Source of the DNA: Streptomyces lincolnensis
GTDB lineage: Bacteria > Actinomycetota > Actinomycetes > Streptomycetales > Streptomycetaceae
Assembly: GCF_001685355.1 (NCBI RefSeq)
Contig: NZ_CP016438.1
Location: forward strand, 310,001 to 374,000
Reading direction: 5' to 3'
Length of the DNA stretch: 64,000 bases
In this document: piece after piece, positions 24,520-33,301 of the stretch
Numbering within the stretch: position 1 is the stretch's first letter
How the letters are laid out: each line of letters opens with the position of its first letter
Translations under genes and position numbers: made by a program
The notes under the pieces: model-generated
What the model saw: only the letters and a program-made list of their open reading frames with translations
What the model was told of the DNA's origin: nothing
The model's database searches: none

Positions 24520-25458
24520 GTGGACAGCGCAGCCATCGACCGATTCGAGGCCAGCCGGGGCCGGCTGGCCTCCCTGGCGTACCGTCTGCTCGGCTCGGCC
24601 GCCGACGCCGAGGATGCCGTGCAGGACACGTTCCTGCGCTGGCAGGCCGCCGACCGCGAGCGGGTCGAGGTGCCGGAGGCGTGGCTGACCAAGGTCGTCA
24701 CCAATCTCTGCCTCGACCGGCTGCGCTCGGCGCGGGCGCGTCACGAGCGGGCGGCAGGTGCCTGGCTGCCCGAGCCGCTCCTGGAGGGCGATCCGATGCT
24801 CGGCCCCGCCGACACCTTCGAGCAGCGCGAATCGGTGTCGTTGGCCGTACTGACCCTCATGGAACGTCTCTCGCCGGTCGAGCGGGCCGCCTACGTGCTG
24901 CGTGAGGCCTTCTCGTACTCGCACGCCGAGATCGCCGGGATCCTCGACATCACCGAGTCCGCGAGCCAGCAGCATGTGCACCGGGCCCGGCGCCGGGTCA
25001 CCGCCGAGCGCCGCGGCGGCGACGCGGTGGATCCGGCCTCCGCGCGCCGGGTCGTCGAGGAGTTCCTCGCCGCCGCCACGTCGGGGCGCACGGAACGACT
25101 GGTGGCGATGCTCACCGCCGACGCGACCGCGGTGTCGGACGGCGCCGGGCTGGCCAGGCGGCTGCTGCGGTACGACACGCGCGAGCGCGTCGCCTCCTAC
25201 GTGCGGGCCGGCTTCAAGCCCACGCCGGCGAAGCGGCGGATGGCCGGCGGCTCCCCCGCTCTCCACATCGCGCTGATCAACGGTTCCCCGGCCGTCCTCG
25301 CCACTGTCGAGGACCGGGTCGTGGGCGTCGTGGTGTTCGGCATCAGCGCCGGCAAGGTCGCCTCCCTGCGCGGCATCGCCGCCGCGGACAACCTCACGCG
25401 CCTCAACGAGGTCTGGCGGCAGCACGAGCCCGACGCGCCCGTCATCGCCGCCTGGTGA
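24520..25458 (+). CDS. sigJ: ECF41/SigJ-type RNA polymerase sigma factor with SnoaL-like C-terminus
   Basis: A 312-residue extracytoplasmic-function sigma factor. Region 2 is FEASRGRLASLAYRLLGSAA...VQDTFLRW and region 4 is LSPVERAAYVLREAFSYSHAE...SASQQHVHRARRR. The C-terminal about 110 residues form a SnoaL-like domain (FLAAATSGRTERLVAML), which in the ECF41 group acts in place of an anti-sigma factor. Such sigma genes sit beside COE genes (carboxymuconolactone decarboxylase, oxidoreductase or epimerase); the FAD oxidoreductase upstream fits this. Start GTG 24520. Confidence 0.92.
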   Translation: MDSAAIDRFEASRGRLASLAYRLLGSAADAEDAVQDTFLRWQAADRERVEVPEAWLTKVVTNLCLDRLRSARARHERAAGAWLPEPLLEGDPMLGPADTFEQRESVSLAVLTLMERLSPVERAAYVLREAFSYSHAEIAGILDITESASQQHVHRARRRVTAERRGGDAVDPASARRVVEEFLAAATSGRTERLVAMLTADATAVSDGAGLARRLLRYDTRERVASYVRAGFKPTPAKRRMAGGSPALHIALINGSPAVLATVEDRVVGVVVFGISAGKVASLRGIAAADNLTRLNEVWRQHEPDAPVIAAW

Positions 25459-25517
25459 CCAGAGCCCCGCGAATCCGGTGACCGGCGATCGCAGGTCACC
25501 TCAACGGCCGCTGCCGG

Positions 25518-25790
25518 TCACCCCGCGTCCCGCTCCGGCAGGGCCGTGTACTCCGCCGGTCCCGGTGTCCGGCCGTCCGGCGGGTAGTCGCAGTCGAGGC
25601 TGGAGATCTCGTAGTCCTCGCCCTCGTTCTGCTCCTGGTCCACGACGACCGCGGCGGTGCAGACCCGGCCGTGCTTGTCGGTGAACGTGACGATCTCGCT
25701 GTAGTCCGTCGGGGCGTTGCTGCATCCCGCCAGCAGTGACACCGCCGCCCCGGCGGTCACCGCCACCCCGATCCCCCGCAAACGCTTCAT
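25518..25790 (-). CDS. Small secreted lipoprotein of unknown function
   Basis: A 90-residue protein with a lipoprotein signal peptide: MKRLRGIGVAVTAGAAVSLLAGC, Cys23 as lipidation site. The mature part is acidic (DQEQNEGEDYEISSLDCDYP) with one further pair-capable Cys. It is the type of short lipoprotein common in Streptomyces. ATG 25790; convergent with the sigma factor gene. Confidence 0.82.
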   Translation of the reverse strand: MKRLRGIGVAVTAGAAVSLLAGCSNAPTDYSEIVTFTDKHGRVCTAAVVVDQEQNEGEDYEISSLDCDYPPDGRTPGPAEYTALPERDAG

Positions 25791-25981
25791 CCCCCGTGCC
25801 TCCCCGTCGACGCCGTCCGGCCCCGGTCACCCCTTCACAAAGTAGCCGTCGGCGCCCGCCCGGTCACCGTGCCCGTCAGCGTCGGTCCCAGCGCGGGAGC
25901 CGACGGTGCGGGCCGATGTGCGACAGCCGCCCCGTCCGCGCGATGCCGCATCACCGGCATCACGCGGGCGGGGCGGCCGCG

Positions 25982-27814
25982 TCATACCAGCACCGCGGTC
26001 TCGGGCACTTCGGACCGCAACATGGGGTGGCGCTGCCGCACCTCCTCCGGTACGTCGAACGCCTCGGTCAGCATCAGGGCGTGCGGGGCGATCGCGTCGA
26101 CGGCGGCCTCGATCTCGTCGGGCAGGCGCAGGACCTGATCCGCGGTCAACCGGCCGTGGGCGAGGAGCTCGCCGCTGTGCCGGGAGACGTACCCCAGGAC
26201 GAACAGCCGGTGCAGGTCGTGCAGGACGAGCCGGGCCTGCGGGTCGTCCGACCGGGCGGCCGTGTCCGCGAGGGCTTCGGCGGCCAGCCGGTAGGCGTGG
26301 GCCTCCACCCGGGATGTGGCGGCGGCCGAGGCCCTGTTCCACCGGGCCAGCGGCGATGGGGCCCCGGGCAGGCGGACGCGGGTCCTGGCCCGGGCGTAAC
26401 GTATGCGTTCCAGGTCCGCCAGGAGGTCGTGCAGGTGCTCCGGGTCCGCGAGGGACCGGTCGCCGGGCGGCACCGCGGAGTGCGGGCGGGGTACGGAGGC
26501 GCCCATCAGCATCTCGGCCGCGGCCACGAGCCTGACGACCAGGTTGTCGCCCTCGGCGGTGATGGTGCCCTCGTTGGCCACGAGTTGGCCGGCGATCCCG
26601 TTGGCCAGTGCCAGGCCCTGCGCGCCGCACCGTTCCCGGCACGTCGTCATCACCTCCCGTGCCGACCAGGTGATCCAGCTCTTGGCGATGGCCGTCATTC
26701 GTTCGGCGTCCTGGCGTTCGGCGTCCCCGCCGCCCGCCTGCTCGACGTCGGACCACTGCTGTACGACGCGACGCTGGAGCAGGGTGGCGGCGTAGGTCGT
26801 CGCCAGGCCTTCGACGAGCGGGGCGTGGTGTGTGCGGTGCGCCCACAGGGGCACCCGTTTCCCGCCGCCGGTCAGGTCCGAGGTGTGCCGCTGGTGGGCA
26901 TAGGCCACGGCCACCGCCATGGCGTGCCGCATGGTGCCGAGGCTGTAGGCGCTCATGCACAGCTTGCCCGGGGTGACGCGGCCGACGCTGCGGAGGAATC
27001 GTTTTCGCGCGTTGCCCCGGTCGGAGCTGAACTCGCCCGTGGGGCTGAGGCGTCCGTGGGGGCCCTGGAGCAGGGCCGTGAGCGGCAGTCGTACGTCGTG
27101 GAAGGAGGTGGCGCAGTGGTCGACCGGGGCGCTGACCGTTTCGGGCAGCGGCCGTACGTCCACTCCTGGCAGGTGCCGTCCGCTCGCGTCGGACAACGGT
27201 GTCAGGAACAGGAAGACCCCGTGATCCCTGTTGTCGATCATCAGCCGGGCCGCCACGACGGCGTCCTTGGGGCCACCGATGAGCGATGTGTTCGGCATCC
27301 ACTTCGTGGCCGCCGGCGTGGGGGTGGTGAGGACGAACTGGCCCGCGTCACGGTCCAGTGTGGCGGTGGTCTCCAGGTTGGTCGCGTCGTTTCCGTGGCC
27401 CTTCTCGGTGGTCAGGAAGACGCCGATCTTCTCCATCCGCAGATAGGGCCCGAGGTCCCGGCCCCCCTGGTCGTGGTCGAGGAGGCTGCCGAGGAAGAGG
27501 TTGTAGTGGATGGAGGCGATCGTGGCCATGCCAGCGTCCGCCACTCCCGCCCATTCATGCAGGGTGCTCAGGGCGACCGGATCTCGGATCAGGGCCCGTA
27601 CGTCCGGTATGGCGGCGTTCAGCCACCGCAGCCGGCGATAGGAGAGTTCGGTGCGCTGCTCATGGGTCAGCCCCTCACGGAAGGAGAACGCGGGGGTGCT
27701 GAACAGGCGCCGCCACAGTTCGTGGGTCTCGGCCTGTGCGTCGAAGAGCAGACGCTTGAGGGCGTCGGGGGTAGCCAACGGTGCGGACAAGCCAGGAAGT
27801 TGAGAGGTGCTCAC
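25982..27814 (-). CDS. Acyl-CoA oxidase/dehydrogenase-family protein
   Basis: About 610 residues, the length of acyl-CoA oxidases rather than the 380-residue dehydrogenases. The FAD/acyl-CoA core shows GVFLTTEKGHGNDATNLETTA and TKWMPNTSLIGGPKDAVVAARL, followed by PVDHCATSFHDVRLP. The C-terminal oxidase domain has CRERCGAQGLALANGI and EGDNLVVRLVAAAEML (the E-G-D-N flavin loop). GTG 27814 is the likely start although its ribosome binding site is weak; an ATG run near 27859-27848 is an alternative. Confidence 0.82.
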   Translation of the reverse strand: MSTSQLPGLSAPLATPDALKRLLFDAQAETHELWRRLFSTPAFSFREGLTHEQRTELSYRRLRWLNAAIPDVRALIRDPVALSTLHEWAGVADAGMATIASIHYNLFLGSLLDHDQGGRDLGPYLRMEKIGVFLTTEKGHGNDATNLETTATLDRDAGQFVLTTPTPAATKWMPNTSLIGGPKDAVVAARLMIDNRDHGVFLFLTPLSDASGRHLPGVDVRPLPETVSAPVDHCATSFHDVRLPLTALLQGPHGRLSPTGEFSSDRGNARKRFLRSVGRVTPGKLCMSAYSLGTMRHAMAVAVAYAHQRHTSDLTGGGKRVPLWAHRTHHAPLVEGLATTYAATLLQRRVVQQWSDVEQAGGGDAERQDAERMTAIAKSWITWSAREVMTTCRERCGAQGLALANGIAGQLVANEGTITAEGDNLVVRLVAAAEMLMGASVPRPHSAVPPGDRSLADPEHLHDLLADLERIRYARARTRVRLPGAPSPLARWNRASAAATSRVEAHAYRLAAEALADTAARSDDPQARLVLHDLHRLFVLGYVSRHSGELLAHGRLTADQVLRLPDEIEAAVDAIAPHALMLTEAFDVPEEVRQRHPMLRSEVPETAVLV

Positions 27815-27994
27815 ACCCGGAAACGTAGCCGAGCGTTCCGCTCGCCACATCATGATCATCGCCACGATTGAAGTCGTGCGCGCGGTGGTATTTACCCATT
27901 CAATCGCACTTGTAGTACCGCAGGTCACCACCAACCTGGACCCGTCCCACGATGGGTCACTACCCGCGATTCTATGACAGCACGTCACCCTATG

Positions 27995-28018
27995 GCCAAG
28001 GATTTACTCTTCCTTGGC
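27995..28018. terminator. 8-bp hairpin downstream of the orphan histidine kinase
   Basis: GCCAAGGA (27995-28002) and TCCTTGGC (28011-28018) pair across an 8-nt loop. It overlaps the stop of the 35-codon ORF behind the kinase gene and probably ends that transcript. Confidence 0.5.
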
Positions 28019-28111
28019 GTACCCGATCGAGGGGGCGACCATGGTGTCGGCTCCCGCCGACTTGGTCCAGCACCGACACACCGTCGCCGACGCCGTCGCC
28101 CGGAGGATCAC
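28004..28111 (-). CDS. 35-codon ORF coupled to the histidine kinase stop; possible remnant of a response regulator start
   Basis: A GTG (28111-28109) overlaps the kinase TGA by 4 nt (GTGA), the usual junction between a NarL-type kinase and its regulator. The frame begins V-I-L-R but ends after 35 residues (TMVAPSIGYAKEE) at TAA 28006-28004 and has no receiver-domain sequence. It may be a small protein or what is left after deletion of the regulator gene. Confidence 0.35.
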   Translation of the reverse strand: MILRATASATVCRCWTKSAGADTMVAPSIGYAKEE

Positions 28112-29337
28112 GCCGTCCGGTCGGCTTCGTCGGCGGAAGGCTGGAGGGGCAGCATGGCGGTGACCTCGAAGCCGCCTGCGGAGCGCGGGCCCGCCCTCAG
28201 ATCGCCGCCGACGGAGTGCGCGCGTTCCCGCATGCCCATGACGCCGAAGCCCCGGCCCGTGACGGCTCCGGGAACGGCGGGCGGGCCGTCGTTGCTGATC
28301 GTGATCAGCAACTGGGAGGAGCCGTAGTCCAGTTCGATGCGGGCGGTCTCCGCGGCGGCGTGCTTGGCGACGTTGGTGAGGGCTTCCTGGACGATCCGGA
28401 AAGCGGTCAGGTCCACCCCCGGGGACAGCGGCCGCGGCTCGCCCCGGGTGGTGACCCTGACAGCAAGGCCGGCCGACTCACAGGCAGTGACCAGTTCGGG
28501 GAGGCGGGCCAGGCCCGGGGACGGATCCAGGGGGGAGGGGGTCGGGTCGTCGCTCCGGCGCAGCAGACCGAGGGTGGCCTTCAGTTCGCGCAACGCCGAG
28601 GAGGTGGTGCCGGTGAGGTCGGTGAGGATCGCCTTCGTCTGCTGAGGGCTGGTGAGGGCGAGGTGGGCGGCGGTGCCTGCCTGGGCGTTGGCGAGGGCCA
28701 GATGGTGGGCGACGACGTCGTGCAGTTCGCGGGCGATGCGCATGCGCTCCTCGGTGACCCGCAGCCGGGCCTCCTCCTCACGGGTGCGCTCGGCGTGTTC
28801 GGCGCGGGCCTGGGCGGCCTGGAGGTAGGCGCGGCGCAGCCGGGTCATGGTGCCGGCGGCCAGGGGCAGCATCAGCCAGAACAGCGGGCCGATCGTCCTG
28901 AGCAGCAGGGACAGGTGGTCCATGGAGTCGGAGAACGCCGCCGCGAGCATCAGCGCCACCATGGTGGTGACGCCGTAGACGCGGGTGGTCCCGCGGTCGG
29001 CCTGGGTGGCGAGCCAGTACAGCGCCGCCATGACCGGTGCCAGCAGCAGCGGGGTGAGCAGGTACCCCAGGGCGATCACGAGCACGGCGCAGACGGTGTT
29101 CACGGCGACCGCCGTGCGCGGGTGGCTGCGGTGCTTCAGCAGGGCCAGGCAGGCCACACCCATGAGGACGACGGCGGTCGTGTCCTGGTCAGGCGGATCG
29201 GCGCCGGGCAGGGTGAGCGAGGCGCCGAGCACCGCGGAGCCCATCAGGGGCAGGACCAGCGCCAGGTCGACGAGGAAGGGGTGCCGGTCGGCGAACACCT
29301 CCAGGCGATCGGTGTAGCGCTCCAGGCCGATGCTCAT
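28108..29337 (-). CDS. Two-component sensor histidine kinase without adjacent regulator
   Basis: A 409-residue HisKA_3-type kinase with five or six membrane segments, a coiled linker (QARAEHAERTREEEARLRVTEE), and the phosphoacceptor box MRIARELHDVVAHHLALAN. The HATPase motifs RIVQEALTNVAKHA and GRGFGVMGMRERAHSVGG follow. GGAGAAGACG precedes ATG 29337. No response regulator gene lies on either side, unlike the kinase at 16619. Confidence 0.92.
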   Translation of the reverse strand: MSIGLERYTDRLEVFADRHPFLVDLALVLPLMGSAVLGASLTLPGADPPDQDTTAVVLMGVACLALLKHRSHPRTAVAVNTVCAVLVIALGYLLTPLLLAPVMAALYWLATQADRGTTRVYGVTTMVALMLAAAFSDSMDHLSLLLRTIGPLFWLMLPLAAGTMTRLRRAYLQAAQARAEHAERTREEEARLRVTEERMRIARELHDVVAHHLALANAQAGTAAHLALTSPQQTKAILTDLTGTTSSALRELKATLGLLRRSDDPTPSPLDPSPGLARLPELVTACESAGLAVRVTTRGEPRPLSPGVDLTAFRIVQEALTNVAKHAAAETARIELDYGSSQLLITISNDGPPAVPGAVTGRGFGVMGMRERAHSVGGDLRAGPRSAGGFEVTAMLPLQPSADEADRTA

Positions 29338-29455
29338 CGTCTTCTCCGGTGGGTGGGGCTGGGACCATCGTGGTCGACGTCGGTCGGACATGCCCGGCGG
29401 GGCCGCCCGTGGTGTACGTCACGGGCGGCCCCTGTGGGGGGTGGGTCGGGCGGCG

Positions 29456-31666
29456 TCAGGTGCGCGCCACTTCCAGGTCGGCCGTCTCGGCGGGGGCCGG
29501 CTCCGCCTGCGGGTGGCGGGTGAGGGCCTCGCCCTCCACGTCGACGTTGGGCAGCAGCCGGTCCAGCCACTTGGGCAGCCACCAGGCCTTGTCGCCGAGC
29601 AGGGCGAGCACGGCGGGCACGATCGCCATGCGGACGACGAAGGCGTCGAACAGGACGGCGGAGGCGAGTCCGAACCCGATCATCTTGATCATGGAGTCGC
29701 TCTCGCCGATGAACCCGGCGAACACCGCGATCATGATCAGTGCGGCGGCCACCACCACACGGGCGCTGTGCCGGAAGCCGGACGTGATCGCCTGGGCGGG
29801 CCGTTCGCCGTGGACGTACGCCTCCCGCATCCGGGCGACGAGGAACACCTCGTAGTCCATCGCCAGGCCGAAGACGATGCCCACCAGGAAGATCGGCATC
29901 AGGCTCATGATCGGACCGGTCTGTTCCACCCCCAGGAGTCCGGCGCCGTGGCCCTGCTGGAAGACCAGGACGACCACGCCGAGGGCGGCCAGCACCGAGA
30001 GCAGGAAGCCGAGGGCCGCCTTGAGCGGGACGAGGAGGGAACGGAAGACCACCAGCAGCAGCACGATCGCCAGGCCCACCACGACGATCAGATACGGGAC
30101 CAGCGCGGCCTGCACCTTGTCGGAGATGTCGATGTTCAGCGCGGTGGTGCCGGTGACCTCGAACGTGGCCCCGGTCTCGGACTCCACGCCCGCACGCTCC
30201 CCGCGGATGGTCGTGACCAGGTCCTTGGTCTTCTCGTCGGTCGGCGCGGTGGACGGCACGACCGAGAAGACCGCGGTGTCGCCGGCTTCGTTGAAGTGGG
30301 ACGGAGAGACGGAGACGACTCCCTCGGTGCCGCCGATCTCCTTCGCGATCGTGTCGGCGGCCGCCTTCGGGTCGTCGTCGCCGTTGGCGTCCACGACGAC
30401 GGTCAGGGGCCCGTTGAAGCCGGGGCCGAAGCCCTCGGCGAGTGCGTCGTAGGCCCGGCGTTCGGTGGTGGAGGTGGCCTTGGCCTCGTCGCCCGGCATG
30501 CCGAGCTGAAGGTTCGTCATCGGGATCGCGAGGGCTCCGAGGCCGACCACGCCGAGCAGCAGCACGGGCACGGGACGGCGCAGCACGAACCGCGCCCAGC
30601 GGGTGCCCCCGTTGTCCTTCGCGCTCTGCTCGACGCGGCCGCTCTTGCGGGTGCGGCGCGTGAGTACGGCGTTCGGCCAGAAGCCGAGGAACGCCGGGAC
30701 GAGCGTCAGCGCGATGAACACGGCGACCACGACCGCGCCGGCGGCGGCCAGGCCCATTTTGGTGAGCATCGGGATGCCGACCACGGCGAGCCCGGCCAGG
30801 GCGATGACGACGGTGAGCCCGGCGAACACGACGGCCGAGCCGGCGGTGCCGACCGCCATCGCGGTCGCCTCCTGGGGGCTGCGGCCCTTGGTCCGTTCCT
30901 CGCGGTAGCGGGAGACGACGAACAGGGCGTAGTCGATGCCGACGGCGAGGCCCAGCATCATCGCCAGGGTGCCGGTCGTCGTGGACAGGCCGAGGGCGCT
31001 GGACAGCGCCAGGATGGTGGCCATGCTCACGCCGACGCCGATGAGCGCGGTGAGCAGCGGCAGGCCGGCCGCGGCCAGCGAGCCGAAGGTGACGAGGAGG
31101 ACGACCGCGGCGATCGCGACGCCTATCACCTCGGCCATTCCGCCCGCGCCGCCGCCGTCGTCCATCGCGCTCCCGCCGGCCTCGACGGTCAGCCCGCTCC
31201 CCCGGGCGTCGTCGAGGGCCTGCTTCAGCCGGGTCCTGCCGGCGTCGCTGAGGTCGGTGGCGGCGACCTTGTAGGTGACGGTCGCGTACGCCGTCGTCCC
31301 GTCCTTGCTGACCGCCTTCGCCCGGAACGGGTCGACCGCGCTCGCGACCTGCGTGCCGTCGGCGAGTTCGGCGACGGCGTCCTCGACGGCCTTCTTGTTC
31401 TCGGTGGCGGTGACCTTCTGACCGCCCGGCGCCACGAAGACGACCCGGGCGGTCGCGCCGTCGGCCGTGGCTCCCGGGAAGCGCTGTTCCATCAGGTCGA
31501 ACGCCTTCTGGGATTCGATGCCCGGCATGGAGAACTCCTCGTCGGAGGCTCCTGGGGCCTTGAGCGCGCCCAGTCCGACGGCGGCCAGGACGGCCGCCCA
31601 GACCAGGGCGACGTACCAGCGTCGTCGAAAGGCCATGCGGCCCACTCGGTAAAGGAAAGTAGCCAC
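29456..31666 (-). CDS. MMPL/RND-family exporter
   Basis: A 736-residue membrane protein of the MMPL family. It has an N-terminal membrane segment after MATFLYRVGRMAFRRR, a large extracytoplasmic domain, a first block of TM segments with AMMLGLAVGIDYALFVVSRYREE, then a repeat with IFLVGIVFGLAMDYEVFLVARMREAY. GTG 31666 is preferred: it gives the usual MATFLYRxGR start. An ATG at 31682 is possible. Such proteins export lipids, siderophores or drugs; the cargo is unknown. It follows the orphan kinase gene at 118 nt upstream on the same strand. Confidence 0.92.
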   Translation of the reverse strand: MATFLYRVGRMAFRRRWYVALVWAAVLAAVGLGALKAPGASDEEFSMPGIESQKAFDLMEQRFPGATADGATARVVFVAPGGQKVTATENKKAVEDAVAELADGTQVASAVDPFRAKAVSKDGTTAYATVTYKVAATDLSDAGRTRLKQALDDARGSGLTVEAGGSAMDDGGGAGGMAEVIGVAIAAVVLLVTFGSLAAAGLPLLTALIGVGVSMATILALSSALGLSTTTGTLAMMLGLAVGIDYALFVVSRYREERTKGRSPQEATAMAVGTAGSAVVFAGLTVVIALAGLAVVGIPMLTKMGLAAAGAVVVAVFIALTLVPAFLGFWPNAVLTRRTRKSGRVEQSAKDNGGTRWARFVLRRPVPVLLLGVVGLGALAIPMTNLQLGMPGDEAKATSTTERRAYDALAEGFGPGFNGPLTVVVDANGDDDPKAAADTIAKEIGGTEGVVSVSPSHFNEAGDTAVFSVVPSTAPTDEKTKDLVTTIRGERAGVESETGATFEVTGTTALNIDISDKVQAALVPYLIVVVGLAIVLLLVVFRSLLVPLKAALGFLLSVLAALGVVVLVFQQGHGAGLLGVEQTGPIMSLMPIFLVGIVFGLAMDYEVFLVARMREAYVHGERPAQAITSGFRHSARVVVAAALIMIAVFAGFIGESDSMIKMIGFGLASAVLFDAFVVRMAIVPAVLALLGDKAWWLPKWLDRLLPNVDVEGEALTRHPQAEPAPAETADLEVART

Positions 31667-31863
31667 GGCAGGGGATCTCCACATCTGATGCCGACTGTCC
31701 GCCCAGACTGTCCGGCGAAGGGATCTCCTGTCGTCGTGCGCCTGCCGACATTCCCGGCTACTGAGAACGCAGTACGCGGCGGCCCAACGGGTCAGCCGCT
31801 GGTACGACGGGCGTGTTTGTGTGTCGGCGCCATCGACCGCGCCGGCGCCGTCGGCCGCCGCGC

Positions 31864-32379
31864 TCAGGCGCGTGGTGCGAGCAGCGCGGCGTGCTGCCTC
31901 ATCCGGAGACGGTCTTCGGGGAACCAGCCCTGCCAGGGCTCGTCGAGCCTTCGCCAGGCGGCAGGTTGTCCCTTCTCGGGGGTCAACGGCGTCTCCCGGT
32001 CGAGGACGGCCACGTAGGTCAGGCCCATCGTCGCCTTCCAGTCCGGGTGGTAGGAGCGCACGGTGGCGGTGGCCGGTGTGCCGAGCAGCTCCGCCCGCAC
32101 CCCGGTCTCCTCGAACAGTTCCCGACGGGCCGCCTCTCGCGGTGTCTCCCCGGGATCCACCTTGCCGCCGGGCGGGACCCACCCGCGCCAGCGGTGGTCG
32201 ATCAGCAGGATCCGCGTCAGCGTGGTGTCGAACGCCCATACCTCGGATGCCAGCGGTCCGCTCGACACCGCGTCGGGGCGCAGCAGCCACTCCAGCGCGT
32301 TGTCGTGCACGGTGGTGGCTTCGCGCGCGTCACGGATCGCGGCTTCCAGGGCGCGGGACTCGATCAGGTGGTGTGTCAC
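31864..32379 (-). CDS. Nudix hydrolase
   Basis: About 171 residues with a complete Nudix box, GKVDPGETPREAARRELFEE followed by TG (G-x5-E-x7-REUxEExG). The preceding RILLIDHRWRGWVPPGG is the usual strand. It hydrolyses a nucleoside-diphosphate-linked compound of unknown type. GTG 32379 (THHLIESR) is chosen; a GTG 24 nt upstream is an alternative and neither has a strong ribosome binding site. It is divergent from the phosphatase gene. Confidence 0.9.
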   Translation of the reverse strand: MTHHLIESRALEAAIRDAREATTVHDNALEWLLRPDAVSSGPLASEVWAFDTTLTRILLIDHRWRGWVPPGGKVDPGETPREAARRELFEETGVRAELLGTPATATVRSYHPDWKATMGLTYVAVLDRETPLTPEKGQPAAWRRLDEPWQGWFPEDRLRMRQHAALLAPRA

Positions 32380-32494
32380 TCGCGGGAGAGTACGGCGTGG
32401 CACTGACAGCGGCGCCTGCGGCGGAACCGTGTGGGGCGGGGCGACGTCCGTTCAGACGTTCGCAAGATCATCAACTCCGGTGGAGGACTCGACC

Positions 32495-33121
32495 ATGACG
32501 GGAACAGCCGCGCGCCACCTCTATCTCGCACGGCACGGTGAGGCGTCACCGGACGAGAGCACGCTGACGGCGGCGGGCCGCAGGCAGGCCGTCCTGCTCG
32601 GGCAGCGGCTGCGGCACGCTCATCTCACCGCGATCCACCACGGGCCGCTTCCCCGGGCGGAGCAGACCGCCCGGCTGATCCACGAGCAGCTCGACGGTGC
32701 TCCTGCCCTACAGGCGTCGGAGCCCGCCGGCGACTACATCCCCTACCTGCCCCAGCGCGAGGAGTTGCCGCCGGAGTCGGCCGACGCCACGCTCGACCGT
32801 CTGGCCCTGTTCCCCGCCGAGGAGCGTGAACGAGGTCCGGAGCTGGCCAGGACAGCTCTGACGCGGTTCACGGGGCCCGTCGACGGTGACGAGCCCCGCC
32901 ACGAGCTGGTCGTCACCCACAACTTCCTCATCGGCTGGCTCGTCCGAGCCGCTCTGGACGCGCCGAAGTGGCGCTGGATGGGCCTCAACCATGCCAACGC
33001 CGCGCTGACCGTCATCCGGTACGCACCGGATCGGCCGGCTTCCGTCCTCTTCTACAACGACATGGGACATCTGCCCGACGCCCTTCGCTGGACCGGCTTC
33101 CCGCCCGAACTCCGCGTCTGA
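32495..33121 (+). CDS. Histidine phosphatase (phosphoglycerate mutase-like) family protein
   Basis: A 208-residue protein with the catalytic LYLARHGEASPDE motif (His18 region), IHHGPLPRAEQTARLI with the second Arg, and LVVTHNFLIGWLVRAALD with the second His. This is the histidine phosphatase fold; the substrate is unknown. GGAGG lies about 9 nt before ATG 32495. Confidence 0.9.
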   Translation: MTGTAARHLYLARHGEASPDESTLTAAGRRQAVLLGQRLRHAHLTAIHHGPLPRAEQTARLIHEQLDGAPALQASEPAGDYIPYLPQREELPPESADATLDRLALFPAEERERGPELARTALTRFTGPVDGDEPRHELVVTHNFLIGWLVRAALDAPKWRWMGLNHANAALTVIRYAPDRPASVLFYNDMGHLPDALRWTGFPPELRV

Positions 33122-33169
33122 AGACCGGACATGACTGCCGTGGCCCTCTCGCCCGAGCCGTGCGGCGGT

Positions 33170-33175
33170 TAGGCT
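33170..33175 (+). promoter_or_regulatory. Probable -10 box for a leaderless transcript of the leader peptide
   Basis: TAGGCT ends 7 nt before the ATG at 33183, the distance expected if transcription starts at or next to the A of that ATG. No convincing -35 box is seen 17-18 nt upstream. No Shine-Dalgarno sequence precedes the ATG, which also fits a leaderless start. Confidence 0.5.
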
Positions 33176-33182
33176 GTCGGTC

Positions 33183-33209
33183 ATGACGTTCTTCTTCCAC
33201 CTGCGCTAG
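33183..33209 (+). CDS. 8-codon leader peptide MTFFFHLR
   Basis: ATG 33183 to TAG 33207-33209 encodes M-T-F-F-F-H-L-R with three consecutive Phe (TTC) codons. The codons from Thr to His (33188-33200) are perfectly complementary to the ribosome binding site of the methyltransferase gene 82 nt further on. This is the sequence logic of translational attenuators: a ribosome held on the leader would open the downstream site. It is too short to have another recognisable function. Confidence 0.7.
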   Translation: MTFFFHLR

Positions 33210-33295
33210 GCACCGTCGGCCGAAGCGAGGTTCTCCCGTCGCCGACGAGGCGGGGCAGCGGAGCGCTGCCCCGGGTGCTGACGTGGAAGAAGAAC
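33188..33295 (+). promoter_or_regulatory. Candidate translational attenuator: leader codons pair with the downstream Shine-Dalgarno
   Basis: The outer stem GTTCTTCTTCCAC (33188-33200) with GTGGAAGAAGAAC (33283-33295) is 13 of 13 bp and buries GGAAGAAG, the ribosome binding site for ATG 33302. Inside it are a 7-bp stem (33214-33220 with 33241-33247) and a 10-bp GC stem with a GAG loop (33251-33260 with 33264-33273). Together they form a compact multibranch fold. The inner 10-bp stem could also act as a terminator. Confidence 0.72.
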
Positions 33296-33301
33296 ACCCC
33301 C

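Noticed and set aside
27815..28107. Response regulator gene for the kinase at 28108
   Set aside because: No receiver Asp motif, Lys motif or LuxR helix-turn-helix in any frame of the gap; only a 35-codon coupled ORF is present.
29330..32017. Very long open frame opposite the MMPL exporter and histidine kinase
   Set aside because: It is the antisense shadow of GC-rich coding DNA: low-complexity Gly/Arg/His/Asp composition, no domain, while the opposite strand encodes clear MMPL and kinase motifs.
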